DNA from: Kiritimatiellia bacterium
Lineage (GTDB): Bacteria; Verrucomicrobiota; Kiritimatiellia; RFP12; UBA1067
Assembly (NCBI GenBank): GCA_024405255.1
Contig: JAKSOY010000018.1
Span: forward strand, 1 to 33,612
Length of the DNA: 33,612 bases
Reading direction: 5' to 3'
A program made the position numbers and the translations under genes. Shown piece after piece: positions 23,062 through 32,145 of this stretch (the stretch's first letter is position 1; the number at the start of each line of letters is the position of its first letter). The notes beneath the pieces are model-generated. The model saw only the letters and a program-made list of their open reading frames with translations. It was not told the origin of the DNA and did no database searches.

Positions 23062-24865
23062 CGGTCAGCTGCGGAATCCAGACGCGATAGCGGTTGGCCG
23101 GCTTCCACTCGTTGCCGGCCGAAGCGAAATCGCAGAAATGGACTCCGACCGGCTTCCGTTCGCCCGTGTACATGTTGAGCGAACCGAGCGAGTTCGCGGT
23201 CTGCACAAACGAGAGCCAGCGGCCCGGATGCGGCGCCTTGTCGATGCGCAGCTCGCCGGTCAGCTGGATCGTGTCGTCCGTATCGCCGTCGTTGTAGCGC
23301 GAGTCGCGCGCAAGCGCGAGCGGCCCCCACGTATAGGCGAGATGCCCTTCCTGCCGGTGGACCTTCGCCTTGATCGGCCAGTCGAGCACCACTTCGTCGC
23401 CCCGCTTCCAGTCGCGCACGATGTCCTTCCAGCCCGTCGGTTCGGTGGTCACCCACGACGGCACGCGCACACGCAGCGTGAAGCGTCCCGGCTTCGACGG
23501 ATTCACCACCAGCTTCACCTTGCCGCTCGCCGGATAGTCCGTCTGCTGGACGATTTCCACCTTGTTGTCGCCGCAGGCGATCGCCGCGCGTCCCGGCATG
23601 TACTGCGTCACGGAAACGACGCCCGGCTCGGCGAGCAGGATCGTGTCGAGCAGGCAGGCCAGCCCGCGCGGACCGTTCTCGTTGCAGCAGTGCGTCGGCA
23701 GATTGCACTGGTTCGGACCCTCGCCACGGTGACCCGCCAGCGGGAAGTACATCGAGAAGCGCGTGCAGTCCGGCTTGATGGACGCGAGAAACGCATTGTA
23801 GAACGTGCGCTCGAACTCATCCGCCCAGCGCGCCTCGCCCGTCGCCTTCAACAGCGCCCGGCAGAGATGCATCCACAGGATCGTCGTACAGCCCTCATTC
23901 TGGCAGCGCGCCATCTTCGTCTGTTTCGCGGCGCCGTGATACCAGTATTCGCAAGTCGAACCCGAACCGATCAGCGAGAGCTCCGTGCGCGTGATGTTGT
24001 CCGCCGCCGCCTTCACCGCCGCGAGCGCGCGTTCGTTGCCCGTCGCCGCCCAGTACTCGACAAGGCCGAGATAACAGGTCGTCATTTCATAGGACTTGTT
24101 CGTACGGTCCCATGCGAACGGACGCGACTTGTTCTCGGAGTAGCTGGCGATGTCCTTGCCCGCAAGCGCGTTAGAGAGCAGATGCGCGCTCTTCGGGTCG
24201 CCGTCTTCCATCTGCGACACGATGTAGTTCGCATAGTCGAGATACTTCTGTTCCTTCGTCCGCGCATAGAGACCGGCGGCCACCTGCAGATAACCCATCG
24301 ACGCATAGCCGTGGTGCGTACCCACCGTCGCGATCGCACGCGGCGCCTTCGGACCCACTTCCGTCATCAGCTGGTCGCAGAGCTTCTTGACCGTTTCAAG
24401 CACGCCCTTGTCGCCCGTTGCGTCGTACCACGCGAGCAATCCCAGCGAGGTATACTTACGGCACCAGATGTCCCAGTCGGACTGCCGATAGCGGCGTTGA
24501 AGCGGCAGCGAACCGATGTAGCCGTCGTCGTATTGCGACTCCTGGATGAACTTCACCGTACGGTTGATCTTGTCGCGCAACGCGGAATCGCCCGTCAGCT
24601 GCCACACCGGCACGGCCGCCGTCATCCACTTGCCCCAGTACTCGCCCGCCCAGGCCGGAAGCTTGCCCATGCTGTCGCGCGCAAAGACCATCGCGAGCTG
24701 CTCCGCGTCCTTGCCCTTGACCGACATGTCGGCATAACGCGCCATCCAATTGCCCACGTATCCCTTCAGTTCGACATCACACGGCTTGGGTCCGACGCGC
24801 ACGGGACCTTGCGCCGCGCAAACCCAGGCCATTCCCAACATTCCCCACATCATTACGGTCTTCAT
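23057..24865 (-). CDS. Secreted GH127-type beta-L-arabinofuranosidase (DUF1680)
   Basis: Releases beta-L-arabinofuranose, for example from extensin- or pectin-type glycans. A signal peptide covers about 1-18. The (alpha/alpha)6 barrel spans about 35-420 and a beta-sandwich follows. The zinc/nucleophile site typical of the family is recognisable: Glu324-x-Cys326 (NEGCTT) and the cysteine pair Cys393-Cys394 (HCCNENGPRG). In characterised enzymes one of the pair is the nucleophile and the others bind zinc. The residues after the pair differ from the usual CCPPN, so a sister family such as GH146 or another DUF1680 branch is possible. 602 aa is slightly short for the family. It has its own promoter at 24950 and AAAGGAG before the ATG; a structured leader of about 78 bases lies between. 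Confidence 0.8.
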   Translation of the reverse strand: MKTVMMWGMLGMAWVCAAQGPVRVGPKPCDVELKGYVGNWMARYADMSVKGKDAEQLAMVFARDSMGKLPAWAGEYWGKWMTAAVPVWQLTGDSALRDKINRTVKFIQESQYDDGYIGSLPLQRRYRQSDWDIWCRKYTSLGLLAWYDATGDKGVLETVKKLCDQLMTEVGPKAPRAIATVGTHHGYASMGYLQVAAGLYARTKEQKYLDYANYIVSQMEDGDPKSAHLLSNALAGKDIASYSENKSRPFAWDRTNKSYEMTTCYLGLVEYWAATGNERALAAVKAAADNITRTELSLIGSGSTCEYWYHGAAKQTKMARCQNEGCTTILWMHLCRALLKATGEARWADEFERTFYNAFLASIKPDCTRFSMYFPLAGHRGEGPNQCNLPTHCCNENGPRGLACLLDTILLAEPGVVSVTQYMPGRAAIACGDNKVEIVQQTDYPASGKVKLVVNPSKPGRFTLRVRVPSWVTTEPTGWKDIVRDWKRGDEVVLDWPIKAKVHRQEGHLAYTWGPLALARDSRYNDGDTDDTIQLTGELRIDKAPHPGRWLSFVQTANSLGSLNMYTGERKPVGVHFCDFASAGNEWKPANRYRVWIPQLTD

Positions 24866-24911
24866 TCAACTGCTCCTTTTATTTTTACGTTAAATCGCTT
24901 CGCCGCGCGCC

Positions 24912-24944
24912 CAGGTCCAACCTGCACCCGTCGGCTTCCAACGG
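24912..24944 (-). promoter_or_regulatory. Two hairpins in the 5' leader of the GH127 gene
   Basis: On the minus strand CCGTTGG-AAG-CCGACGG (24928-24944, one G-U) is followed by CAGGT-TGG-ACCTG (24912-24924). The first would lie at or next to the predicted 5' end of the mRNA, where a stem-loop can slow RNA decay. The rest of the 24866-25036 gap shows only the promoter and the ribosome site. Confidence 0.4.
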
Positions 24945-24949
24945 CACCC

Positions 24950-24978
24950 ATTCTACCAAATACAGCCGTTTTTATCAA
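24950..24978 (-). promoter_or_regulatory. Promoter of the GH127 gene
   Basis: The minus strand reads TTGATA (24973-24978), 17 bp, TAGAAT (24950-24955), with TGG before the -10 (extended -10). Both hexamers match 5 of 6. Expected transcription start near 24943, giving a leader of about 78 bases. Confidence 0.75.
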
Positions 24979-25036
24979 CTCGGTTCAATGCGAAGAAGAT
25001 GTCGTTGCGCGAATGACCGTTCTTTCTCCACGAATT

Positions 25037-28000
25037 TTAGGGAGCAATCCGGAGAAGATAGAACATCTTTCCTTCCTGCGGAATACGAGGCACGACAAGC
25101 TTTTCGGATGGTCCGGGCAGGACCGTTCCTAGATCGGTCATTGAGACGGGTTCTCCCTCCAAGTCACGGAAGGCGACCAGTTTCAATCTTCCATTGAGCG
25201 GACGCACCACCAGTTCGCCCTTCTGGCGGAGTTCGACGCCGAAGACGAGATTTCCCGCCCCGTCATACGCGATCGACGAAATCCGCAAGTCAAGATCGGG
25301 TTCCGTTTCCGGCAACGCCGCGACAAGATAGCTCTGCGCCAATGTCTCAGAGGACCCGCGAAACGCGCGAATCGCCGCCGCGCCTGTCTCGGAAGCGGCA
25401 AGCTGGACAAGCCAATTCTGGATCGACGGCAGCGCAACGATCGCATCGGCCACGGCCTGACGGACGGTCTTGTCGTCAATGTCGGGAATCGACGGACGCC
25501 ACCCCGATTCGTCCAGGACCTCTCGATCAAAGGACGTCGCCACGAACGCCCCGCCCTTTCCGTTGCACATCCGAAACGCATCCGACCCCTTCGTCGTCAG
25601 AAACAGATGCTGAACCACATTACCGGACGCATCGAACAGACACACATCCACCGAACCATCCGTAATCTTGCCATCCGGCCAAAACGCCTCTTTCGTGCAG
25701 ACAAGCGAACCGCCTGCGGCAAGGCTGGTTCCCAGAGGGAATGTGAAATCGCATTTCGCCACGGTGTCACCGCTCTTCGTACACGTCACGCGCACGCCGC
25801 CCAGCGCAAGCGCCGTTGTCGCATCCAGATTGGTGAGAACCAGATATTCGGCCCCATCGGGCCCGCCAAGCACCGGCACGCTCATCACTTCGGCCACCCG
25901 CAGCGAGGCCTCCACATCGGCCGAAAGATCCGTCCGTTCCCCCGCTGCCCAGGGCGTTCCCGCCAAAGCGAGCGCTGCCGACGCCGCAAGTTCCGTCCGG
26001 ACGGACTCACCGCCTACCCGTCCCTGGCTGGGACCCGCGATCAACACCCCGCCGACGGGATAATAGAACTTCGCCCCGATTGTTTCAAAGAGGCACACCA
26101 CGCCCGCCTCGTCCCGTGCGGGTTCATAGTTACGGCGGATCGTCTGCCCTTCGTAGAATTTGAGCGCATAGACCGTACCATAACTGTAGCTTCCCTGCGA
26201 CGTTGTCGAGAACAGATAGGTCGCATTCGAATAGTCGCTTGGGAATGTGATCGCATTTCCCTGGAGCAGCAGTGTATTGGACACCAGATCTTTCAAATAG
26301 AAATTGCCAAATTCAAAATCATAAACTGTTGTCGAATCGGCGACAATCGGCGCCAGCAGACGGGCCGCCGAACCAGCCGGGAAATCCAGATAGGTATTCT
26401 TCGTCGCATCTTTGTCCTTATTGCTGAAGAAGCGCCAGTCCGTACTGTCGTTGCCTTTATCCGTTCCGACGAACACGCCGCCACAGCCCACGTCGAAGGC
26501 GAACTTGATCTGGCAGCGTGTCTGTTCCGTCGGCGAATAGTCCAGTGGGACACGCTGGGACCCATCGCCACGAACATACGCGAGCGACTCGTATCCGCCG
26601 ACGACCGTCTCGACCGCGAGGAAACACCGTACGTACGCGCAGAGCGGACTGTTCGGATCGTATCCCGCAGGCGCGCCGACACGACACGCGCCCGAACCGG
26701 CGGCGACTTCACCAAGATCGACGCGTGTCGACCAATTGGTCAACGATGCGCCTTGGTCGGACGCCCCCCAGGCCAAAAACAGATGCGCGGCGCGGGGAAG
26801 ATGCGCATAGGCGATTTCCAGTTGCGATTCCTCTTCATTCATTTTCGCGACGAGTTCGACCGGCTGGTAACCGGGCACCTCGATTTCCGCCAAGGCGCTC
26901 CATTCGCCGGACGACGAACGGGCACGTGCCCAGACGGTGAACCCAGTCCGAGTCGTCGCCAGCGGTGCCGTATACGCCGTGGCGTCGGCATTGACCGTAC
27001 CACCCCAGAGTCGCGGATCGGTTCCCGCGCACGCATAGTAGATCGTCGCACCCGCAGTGGAAACGAGTTCGGCCCGTGCGCCCTCCTCGACAAGATTGAG
27101 TTTCGGCGCATCGATGGACGGATACCAACCAGCTGCACGATAATGGGACAGCAGATACGGCAACCGCCGTTCAATGAAATTCGAGATGATGTACTCGCAG
27201 GCCGTCGTCCAGGTCGCGTACGTCTGTCCCGCACGCCCCCACCGGGCGGCTTCGCACACGATGACGTCGTCGATCTCCGCCATGCGCGCGCGGAAGCGAC
27301 GGATGTTGTTCGTCATGGACATCGCCCCGTCGCGGAAAAAGTGACGGTAGAAAAGATCGGCGAACACCTGTCGGTATTCGGCGTTCTGCATCAACCGCGC
27401 ATTGAGCCAGTGAGAATTAAAGTTGCCGAGTCCCGAATAGACGCCCCAGCCGACCGGATTCGACTCGACTTCACCCGCCCCGTGTACGACGCCCATGCCG
27501 AGGGCATGTTCGCCGTCGTGGCAGAACCACTTGAAACCTGTCGAATTGGCCGTGTGGTCCCAGATGGCAAAATAGTTGTTCGGACGACCTCCCCAAACCG
27601 AACACGGCGAATCGCCATCGGCCGTGTAGTGTCCGATCAGCGTACGCGTGATGAGGTTCGTGACATCCAGGTAGACGGGATACGCCTCGTTGCGCGTGCC
27701 GTCGGGATTGCGTCCTTGAACACGCTGATAGGCCTCGTTGGAGGCGAACCCGTTCATCATCAGATTGTAGAGCGCCTGACGTCCTTCGTCCGTTCCCGAA
27801 TTGAGATCATTCACATTGTAGGTATCATAGTCTTCGGATGAACCGCCGAGATACGATTCGGCGAAATGATCGTCGGCCCGTTCCTGAGTCTGGTAGAGTC
27901 CCCAATAGACGCCATTGATGAAGAGATTGTAGTAGCGGCTGCGCGTATACGGTTCGCCGAGATCGCGCTGCGCATCGCGTTCAAAGGTCTCGGTCACGAA

Positions 28001-30139
28001 GGCGTCGCGCAAGAATCCGGCCTTGGCCTCATCAGGATTGTTGGCCCAGGAATAGTTCTGCGAACACCGCAGGTCCATACGCTTGAACGTGTCGACGCCT
28101 TCATCGCCGAAGAACGGGAAGTTCACGTGCTTCTTGCCATACGCCTGCCGGAAGAACAGACGGAACGAATGCTTGGGGTAGCCGGCGTTTCGGCTCGCCG
28201 CACCGCGCATGCGCAATCCCATCGGCGCAAAGAATTCGTTCGTCGCACCGCGCACCGGATCGATCTGCTCGACCATGCCAGCCCGTTCCCAGGTCTCGCC
28301 GCGCTGGGAAATGTTCACGTAGATACCGGTCGAGGCATTGAAGAGATTCTGGGGATCGATGAGGATCGAAATCGTCGCAACCGTGTTCGTAAAACCGCGC
28401 AAGATCTTGGCACGCGCGGTCGCGTCGTTGACGAGATCGGTGCGCATGCCGTAGACCATCGCCTGGTTGTTGACCTGCTTGCTTGACGGGAATCCGTGGC
28501 CGGGCGAAGTCGTACTCGGAGCCTGCGACAGCACGTCATCGAGGAAGATGTAGGTCGCGACGCTTTCGCGCGGCTGAACGGACAGAGGATCGACGGCACA
28601 AGCGCGAATCGCCGTCGTTGCGGCGATTCGAATCGGGCCTGTATAGCGTAGGTTTGCGGGCGTTGGCGCCGTTCCATCCGTTGTGTAGAAAATCTGCGCG
28701 GCCGAGTTCTCAAGGTTCGTGATCGTCAATAGAAACGGCGCGGTCTTATAACCGTGTGGCTCGCTGAACACGAGCGGCGGAGTCGGTCCATTTCGTCCTT
28801 CGCCATTGGCTGCGCCGGGTGTCGGGGGCTGAAGGTAGCGCAGCGCCTCCGCCGCGCCGTCGCTTGGACAGCCGTATGAAGCCCCCTCGATCTGCTCGGG
28901 GAATTCAAGCGTCGACACGACCGTACCATCAGGTTGCGCCAAGGCGACATTCTCGCCATCGGACGAGAACCCGAGATCGACATGTACGTCCCCATCCGTC
29001 CAGCCTGTCACCCCATCGGCGTAGACGACAAGATAACCGTGAGCGGGTACGCTTGTGCCCTCTGGCAAGGTTTTCCATTTGGACAATTTCTTCGACGGGT
29101 CATCCGTCACGTACCACCCCGTCAAATCCTGCGGCACGGAATTCGGATTGAAGATCTCGAACCAGTCGACATCGTCCGCCGCAACCACCTCATTCACACG
29201 CACAGGTTGCAGCGCAGCCGTCGGCGTCGTGAACAGGCCGTTGAATCGTTCCGAGACACGACCAAGCGAATTGGACGCAAAAAGCGAGTAGGCGTAGGTT
29301 CGGCCGGGCGTCAAGTCCACCTTGGGCACATAGACACGACCTTTGGCGGGGACAGTCCCCACGCGCACGGGCGCGGGCAGAGGTTCGTTGGCTGGACCGA
29401 ACGCGAGACAGACATCCGCCGTCTCGACGTCTCGCCCCGGCCAGTGCATTACGGCCGCAAACGATGCACGCGTAGACTCGACACCCGACACAACGGCAGT
29501 CAATGCGGGCTCTACCGTCGAACACGATCCCGTGGCTTCGACTTCAACGTAACCGGCGCCGTTGTTGTCTTGAGGGCCAAACACGAGTTTCAGGCCAACG
29601 ACGTCCGTCGCGAGGACCCCCGTGGCGACATCGGCGAGCGTCGCAAAAGAAGCACCCGTCCCCGTCCAATTGCCCGACGAACCACCTAGATTGTACGACA
29701 CCGACGGCACGGACAATGTCACCCAACTCGACGACTGGGTCCGTAGCACTTGTACCGAACTGACACCGATGCCGTCGCGTCCAGAATCGCCCCAACGCGA
29801 TGAAATGCGGATCTGCTCGACACATTTCGGTTCGTCGAATCTCCAGGCCAACGTCACACCTGCCGTGATTCCGACAATCTGCGAATAGTCGCAGGCACTG
29901 CCCGGTACTGAACCGTCAGTCAGTTTGCCCAAGCCTGCAGCGGACGCGACCAGCGGCTTGCCGTTCTCCGTGTAGAACGTCCCAGTCATCTCAGGCGAGA
30001 GTCCACGCAGCAAATGTTCACCTGCAAGCGGCTTCCAAACGGAAGGATCATACGCGCCCGTCTGCCACACAGGTGCACCATAAAGCGCCGCACTCTGGAA
30101 TACTGCACACATCAGCAATAAACCAAAGGACGCTTTCAT
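25037..30139 (-). CDS. Giant secreted CotH-kinase / lamin-tail-domain surface protein
   Basis: About 1700 residues with an N-terminal signal peptide (cut near ALYGA). In order: an F5/8C-like domain (about 60-205), a fibronectin-like stretch (210-305), a lamin-tail domain (VRVNEVVAADDVDWFEIFNP, 313-440), a chitobiase/hexosaminidase C-terminal-like domain (FYTTDGTAPT, 455-535), then a CotH spore-coat-type kinase core (585-900: ATISILIDPQNL, GAASRNAGYPKHSFRLFF, FCHDGEHALG). After a linker comes a LamG-like segment ending in DEAGVVCLFETIGAKFYYPVGG, a second lamin-tail-like domain and a C-terminal beta-domain. CotH-fold proteins can phosphorylate partners, but many extracellular ones are uncharacterised. 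Start 30139 is chosen for its signal peptide; in-frame ATGs at 30172 and 30184 precede it. Has its own promoter. Probably outer-surface; partner unknown. Confidence 0.75.
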   Translation of the reverse strand: MKASFGLLLMCAVFQSAALYGAPVWQTGAYDPSVWKPLAGEHLLRGLSPEMTGTFYTENGKPLVASAAGLGKLTDGSVPGSACDYSQIVGITAGVTLAWRFDEPKCVEQIRISSRWGDSGRDGIGVSSVQVLRTQSSSWVTLSVPSVSYNLGGSSGNWTGTGASFATLADVATGVLATDVVGLKLVFGPQDNNGAGYVEVEATGSCSTVEPALTAVVSGVESTRASFAAVMHWPGRDVETADVCLAFGPANEPLPAPVRVGTVPAKGRVYVPKVDLTPGRTYAYSLFASNSLGRVSERFNGLFTTPTAALQPVRVNEVVAADDVDWFEIFNPNSVPQDLTGWYVTDDPSKKLSKWKTLPEGTSVPAHGYLVVYADGVTGWTDGDVHVDLGFSSDGENVALAQPDGTVVSTLEFPEQIEGASYGCPSDGAAEALRYLQPPTPGAANGEGRNGPTPPLVFSEPHGYKTAPFLLTITNLENSAAQIFYTTDGTAPTPANLRYTGPIRIAATTAIRACAVDPLSVQPRESVATYIFLDDVLSQAPSTTSPGHGFPSSKQVNNQAMVYGMRTDLVNDATARAKILRGFTNTVATISILIDPQNLFNASTGIYVNISQRGETWERAGMVEQIDPVRGATNEFFAPMGLRMRGAASRNAGYPKHSFRLFFRQAYGKKHVNFPFFGDEGVDTFKRMDLRCSQNYSWANNPDEAKAGFLRDAFVTETFERDAQRDLGEPYTRSRYYNLFINGVYWGLYQTQERADDHFAESYLGGSSEDYDTYNVNDLNSGTDEGRQALYNLMMNGFASNEAYQRVQGRNPDGTRNEAYPVYLDVTNLITRTLIGHYTADGDSPCSVWGGRPNNYFAIWDHTANSTGFKWFCHDGEHALGMGVVHGAGEVESNPVGWGVYSGLGNFNSHWLNARLMQNAEYRQVFADLFYRHFFRDGAMSMTNNIRRFRARMAEIDDVIVCEAARWGRAGQTYATWTTACEYIISNFIERRLPYLLSHYRAAGWYPSIDAPKLNLVEEGARAELVSTAGATIYYACAGTDPRLWGGTVNADATAYTAPLATTRTGFTVWARARSSSGEWSALAEIEVPGYQPVELVAKMNEEESQLEIAYAHLPRAAHLFLAWGASDQGASLTNWSTRVDLGEVAAGSGACRVGAPAGYDPNSPLCAYVRCFLAVETVVGGYESLAYVRGDGSQRVPLDYSPTEQTRCQIKFAFDVGCGGVFVGTDKGNDSTDWRFFSNKDKDATKNTYLDFPAGSAARLLAPIVADSTTVYDFEFGNFYLKDLVSNTLLLQGNAITFPSDYSNATYLFSTTSQGSYSYGTVYALKFYEGQTIRRNYEPARDEAGVVCLFETIGAKFYYPVGGVLIAGPSQGRVGGESVRTELAASAALALAGTPWAAGERTDLSADVEASLRVAEVMSVPVLGGPDGAEYLVLTNLDATTALALGGVRVTCTKSGDTVAKCDFTFPLGTSLAAGGSLVCTKEAFWPDGKITDGSVDVCLFDASGNVVQHLFLTTKGSDAFRMCNGKGGAFVATSFDREVLDESGWRPSIPDIDDKTVRQAVADAIVALPSIQNWLVQLAASETGAAAIRAFRGSSETLAQSYLVAALPETEPDLDLRISSIAYDGAGNLVFGVELRQKGELVVRPLNGRLKLVAFRDLEGEPVSMTDLGTVLPGPSEKLVVPRIPQEGKMFYLLRIAP

Positions 30140-30191
30140 CAGGTGCCCACGTGCACGCACCCAAACTCGCATTGAAATAAACATTTGGTTT

Positions 30192-30220
30192 ATTCTAGCA
30201 CATTACCAGAGCATGGGCAA
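30192..30220 (-). promoter_or_regulatory. Promoter of the CotH/LTD gene
   Basis: The minus strand reads TTGCCC (30215-30220), 17 bp, TAGAAT (30192-30197), with TGC before the -10 (extended -10). Predicted transcription starts near 30185, leaving about 46 bases before the chosen ATG at 30139; the earlier in-frame ATG at 30184 would be leaderless. The 30221-30295 gap upstream holds a two-copy imperfect direct repeat of about 20 bases and no recognised terminator. Confidence 0.65.
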
Positions 30221-30295
30221 TGGGAAAGTATCTGGAGCGAAAAGGACGCGCAGGACGGGCACACGACACGCAGGACGAGCACGACGAGCAGGTTG

Positions 30296-31339
30296 CTACG
30301 CACAAACAAGTCGCACGAGGAGCGTATAGGTACGGCAGAATACGTTACAGATTCCCCGCCACCAGACTCGCCGCCGCCAAGCACGCACAAAACGGTAGGG
30401 AATGCGGCGTGAATAGGGGACTCGCGTGAGGAGTTCGTGGAACAAGGGTGCCCGTTCGGCAAGGAGTCGATCAAAGGATGCGAGGTCATAAGCCGCCGCC
30501 CCACGAGGATCGTTAAAAATCGCGCCCCGATAGACTTCGGCAATCGTCATTGCCAGTCGCCATTGTAACATAACCTGACAGTCGGCTGGCGCAGCAGAGG
30601 AGACTGAATCATATTTTTCTGCAATATCAACGGCCACCTCCGCACGTCGAGCCCACCCGCGTGCAAGTTCTGACGGTGCCATCGTCTGTCCGGACCGACC
30701 CAACAGATATCGGTAGAGGACCTTGGGAAAACGAATCACCCGCCTCACATGCGCCAGCGGCAACAACGTCCACTCCTGATCGGTATACGGCGAACCTTCG
30801 AGTTGGCAATACCCTGTCTCACGCAGAAGTTCCGTTCGATATGTGAAAGCATGCATCGTCACAACTTCCGGCCCCATCAGAAACGTTTTCAAGTCAAAGA
30901 CACGTTCAGGCGCAAACGGCAGAATCTCATGGTGTACAAGTCGGCCATTCGCATCAACGATTTCATAGTCGCTCAAGACCAGGTCCGGCAACGACTTCAT
31001 CTGCTCGCCGAGGAATGCGAGGAATGCCACTAGGTGCTCCCGCGAAAACGTATCGTCGGCATCGAGCACTTTTACGAACGTTCCACGCGCGACCGGCAGC
31101 GCCGCATTGATGCAACTGCCATAGTTGCCATTGGGTTTGTCGATGACACGAACGGATTCGGGGTACTTGTCCGCAAAGGCATGCGCGATTTCAGAGGTAC
31201 GATCCAATGAACCGTCGTTGACGACGATGATCTCCAGGAACTGCATGGACTCACTCGGCAGCTCGACACTCGCCAGACATGTCGGCAGATAGGCCTCCAT
31301 ATTGTAGGCCGGCACAATCAGTGTGAGACGTTTCTCCAT
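30296..31339 (-). CDS. Family 2 glycosyltransferase
   Basis: Transfers a sugar from a nucleotide-sugar donor to a growing surface glycan. The GT-A fold signatures are near the N-terminus: LTLIVPAYNMEAYLPTCLAS, IIVVNDGSLDRT and VLDADDTFS (the metal-binding DxD region). Length about 347. No transmembrane helix is obvious, but the C-terminal 50 residues are very arginine/tryptophan-rich, which suits attachment to the inner membrane. The ATG at 31339 overlaps the stop of the GT25 gene by one base (TGATG), so the genes are coupled; longer open extensions upstream overlap that gene out of frame and are rejected. Sugar specificity is unknown. Confidence 0.85.
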   Translation of the reverse strand: MEKRLTLIVPAYNMEAYLPTCLASVELPSESMQFLEIIVVNDGSLDRTSEIAHAFADKYPESVRVIDKPNGNYGSCINAALPVARGTFVKVLDADDTFSREHLVAFLAFLGEQMKSLPDLVLSDYEIVDANGRLVHHEILPFAPERVFDLKTFLMGPEVVTMHAFTYRTELLRETGYCQLEGSPYTDQEWTLLPLAHVRRVIRFPKVLYRYLLGRSGQTMAPSELARGWARRAEVAVDIAEKYDSVSSAAPADCQVMLQWRLAMTIAEVYRGAIFNDPRGAAAYDLASFDRLLAERAPLFHELLTRVPYSRRIPYRFVRAWRRRVWWRGICNVFCRTYTLLVRLVCA

Positions 31340-32115
31340 CACCCCACCCATTGTTTCAAGCGGCGTACGAAAAGGACGCAGGCCCCTCGGAAACGGCGAC
31401 AGGAACTCAACGCATCCAATGTAACGCCGATGACGCGCTTGACGCGCCAGAAGAACCGGCCAGTCGAGGACAAATCGCAAACACGTTGGCAACGCGCGAT
31501 CTCGCTCGTTTCAGGATGGTCAAACGAAACTTGCGTACAAACGGTCGGCCGCGCGTGAAAGAGACGAATCACCCCCTGATCAACCCAGCGGCTCCATGTG
31601 TCGTTCATCACACGCAGCGGCGAGTTGTCCGCCAACAACGCCTCGGCTGCGGACCGGGTCAGCACATACCCTTCCGCACACCAGTCCCACGTGGCCGGTT
31701 CAAGTCCGATATCAGGAACGACCTTCTGCGCCCCGCCATCGTGGTCGCAGAGAAGAACGACCTGGGGGGACGTCCTTTCAAGATGCGCTTCAACCCAGGA
31801 CAGGACTTCGGGGAACCGATCGTCCAGAACGACATCGTCCTCGAGCACGCACGCAAAGGGAAGTCCTTCCTCGATGATTTTCCGATAGGCTTTCTGATGA
31901 CTCAACGCACAACCGATCTGACCATGCACCGGCGGTGCCAATGTACAGCACCACCAGCCGAAAGCACTAAACCGGCGTCCCCTTTCGGAGGGTTCCAGTT
32001 CTGCATCGTCAATCGCCTCCAATCGTTCCCAAGAAACCCCCAGCGCCTCAAGGCGCGCCGAAACACGCGCGAGTCGCGTCGTGGAACGAGGCAGATTGAT
32101 GAGGAATACTTTCAT
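31339..32115 (-). CDS. Family 25 glycosyltransferase (LPS-type)
   Basis: A 258-residue member of GT25, which adds galactose or other sugars to lipooligosaccharide and related glycans. The start MKVFLINLPRSTTR, the GQIGCALSHQKAYR motif and VLEDDVVLDD (metal-binding) are the family signature. The C-terminal part is rich in basic and aromatic residues. Stop and next start overlap (TGATG), and the upstream porin-like gene ends 30 bases before it. With rfbA/rfbD and the GT2 this points to a decorated surface polysaccharide. Acceptor and donor are not known. Confidence 0.85.
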   Translation of the reverse strand: MKVFLINLPRSTTRLARVSARLEALGVSWERLEAIDDAELEPSERGRRFSAFGWWCCTLAPPVHGQIGCALSHQKAYRKIIEEGLPFACVLEDDVVLDDRFPEVLSWVEAHLERTSPQVVLLCDHDGGAQKVVPDIGLEPATWDWCAEGYVLTRSAAEALLADNSPLRVMNDTWSRWVDQGVIRLFHARPTVCTQVSFDHPETSEIARCQRVCDLSSTGRFFWRVKRVIGVTLDALSSCRRFRGACVLFVRRLKQWVG

Positions 32116-32145
32116 CGACGAAAGTGGTCAATCGGCTTCGCTTCA

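Noticed and set aside
30239..30291. Imperfect 20-bp direct repeat rich in CGCAGGACG
   Set aside because: Only two degenerate copies in a short gap; too little to call a functional repeat.
31340..31492. N-terminal extension of the GT2 gene
   Set aside because: Overlaps the GT25 3' end in another frame; the GT2 fold begins directly at the ATG at 31339.
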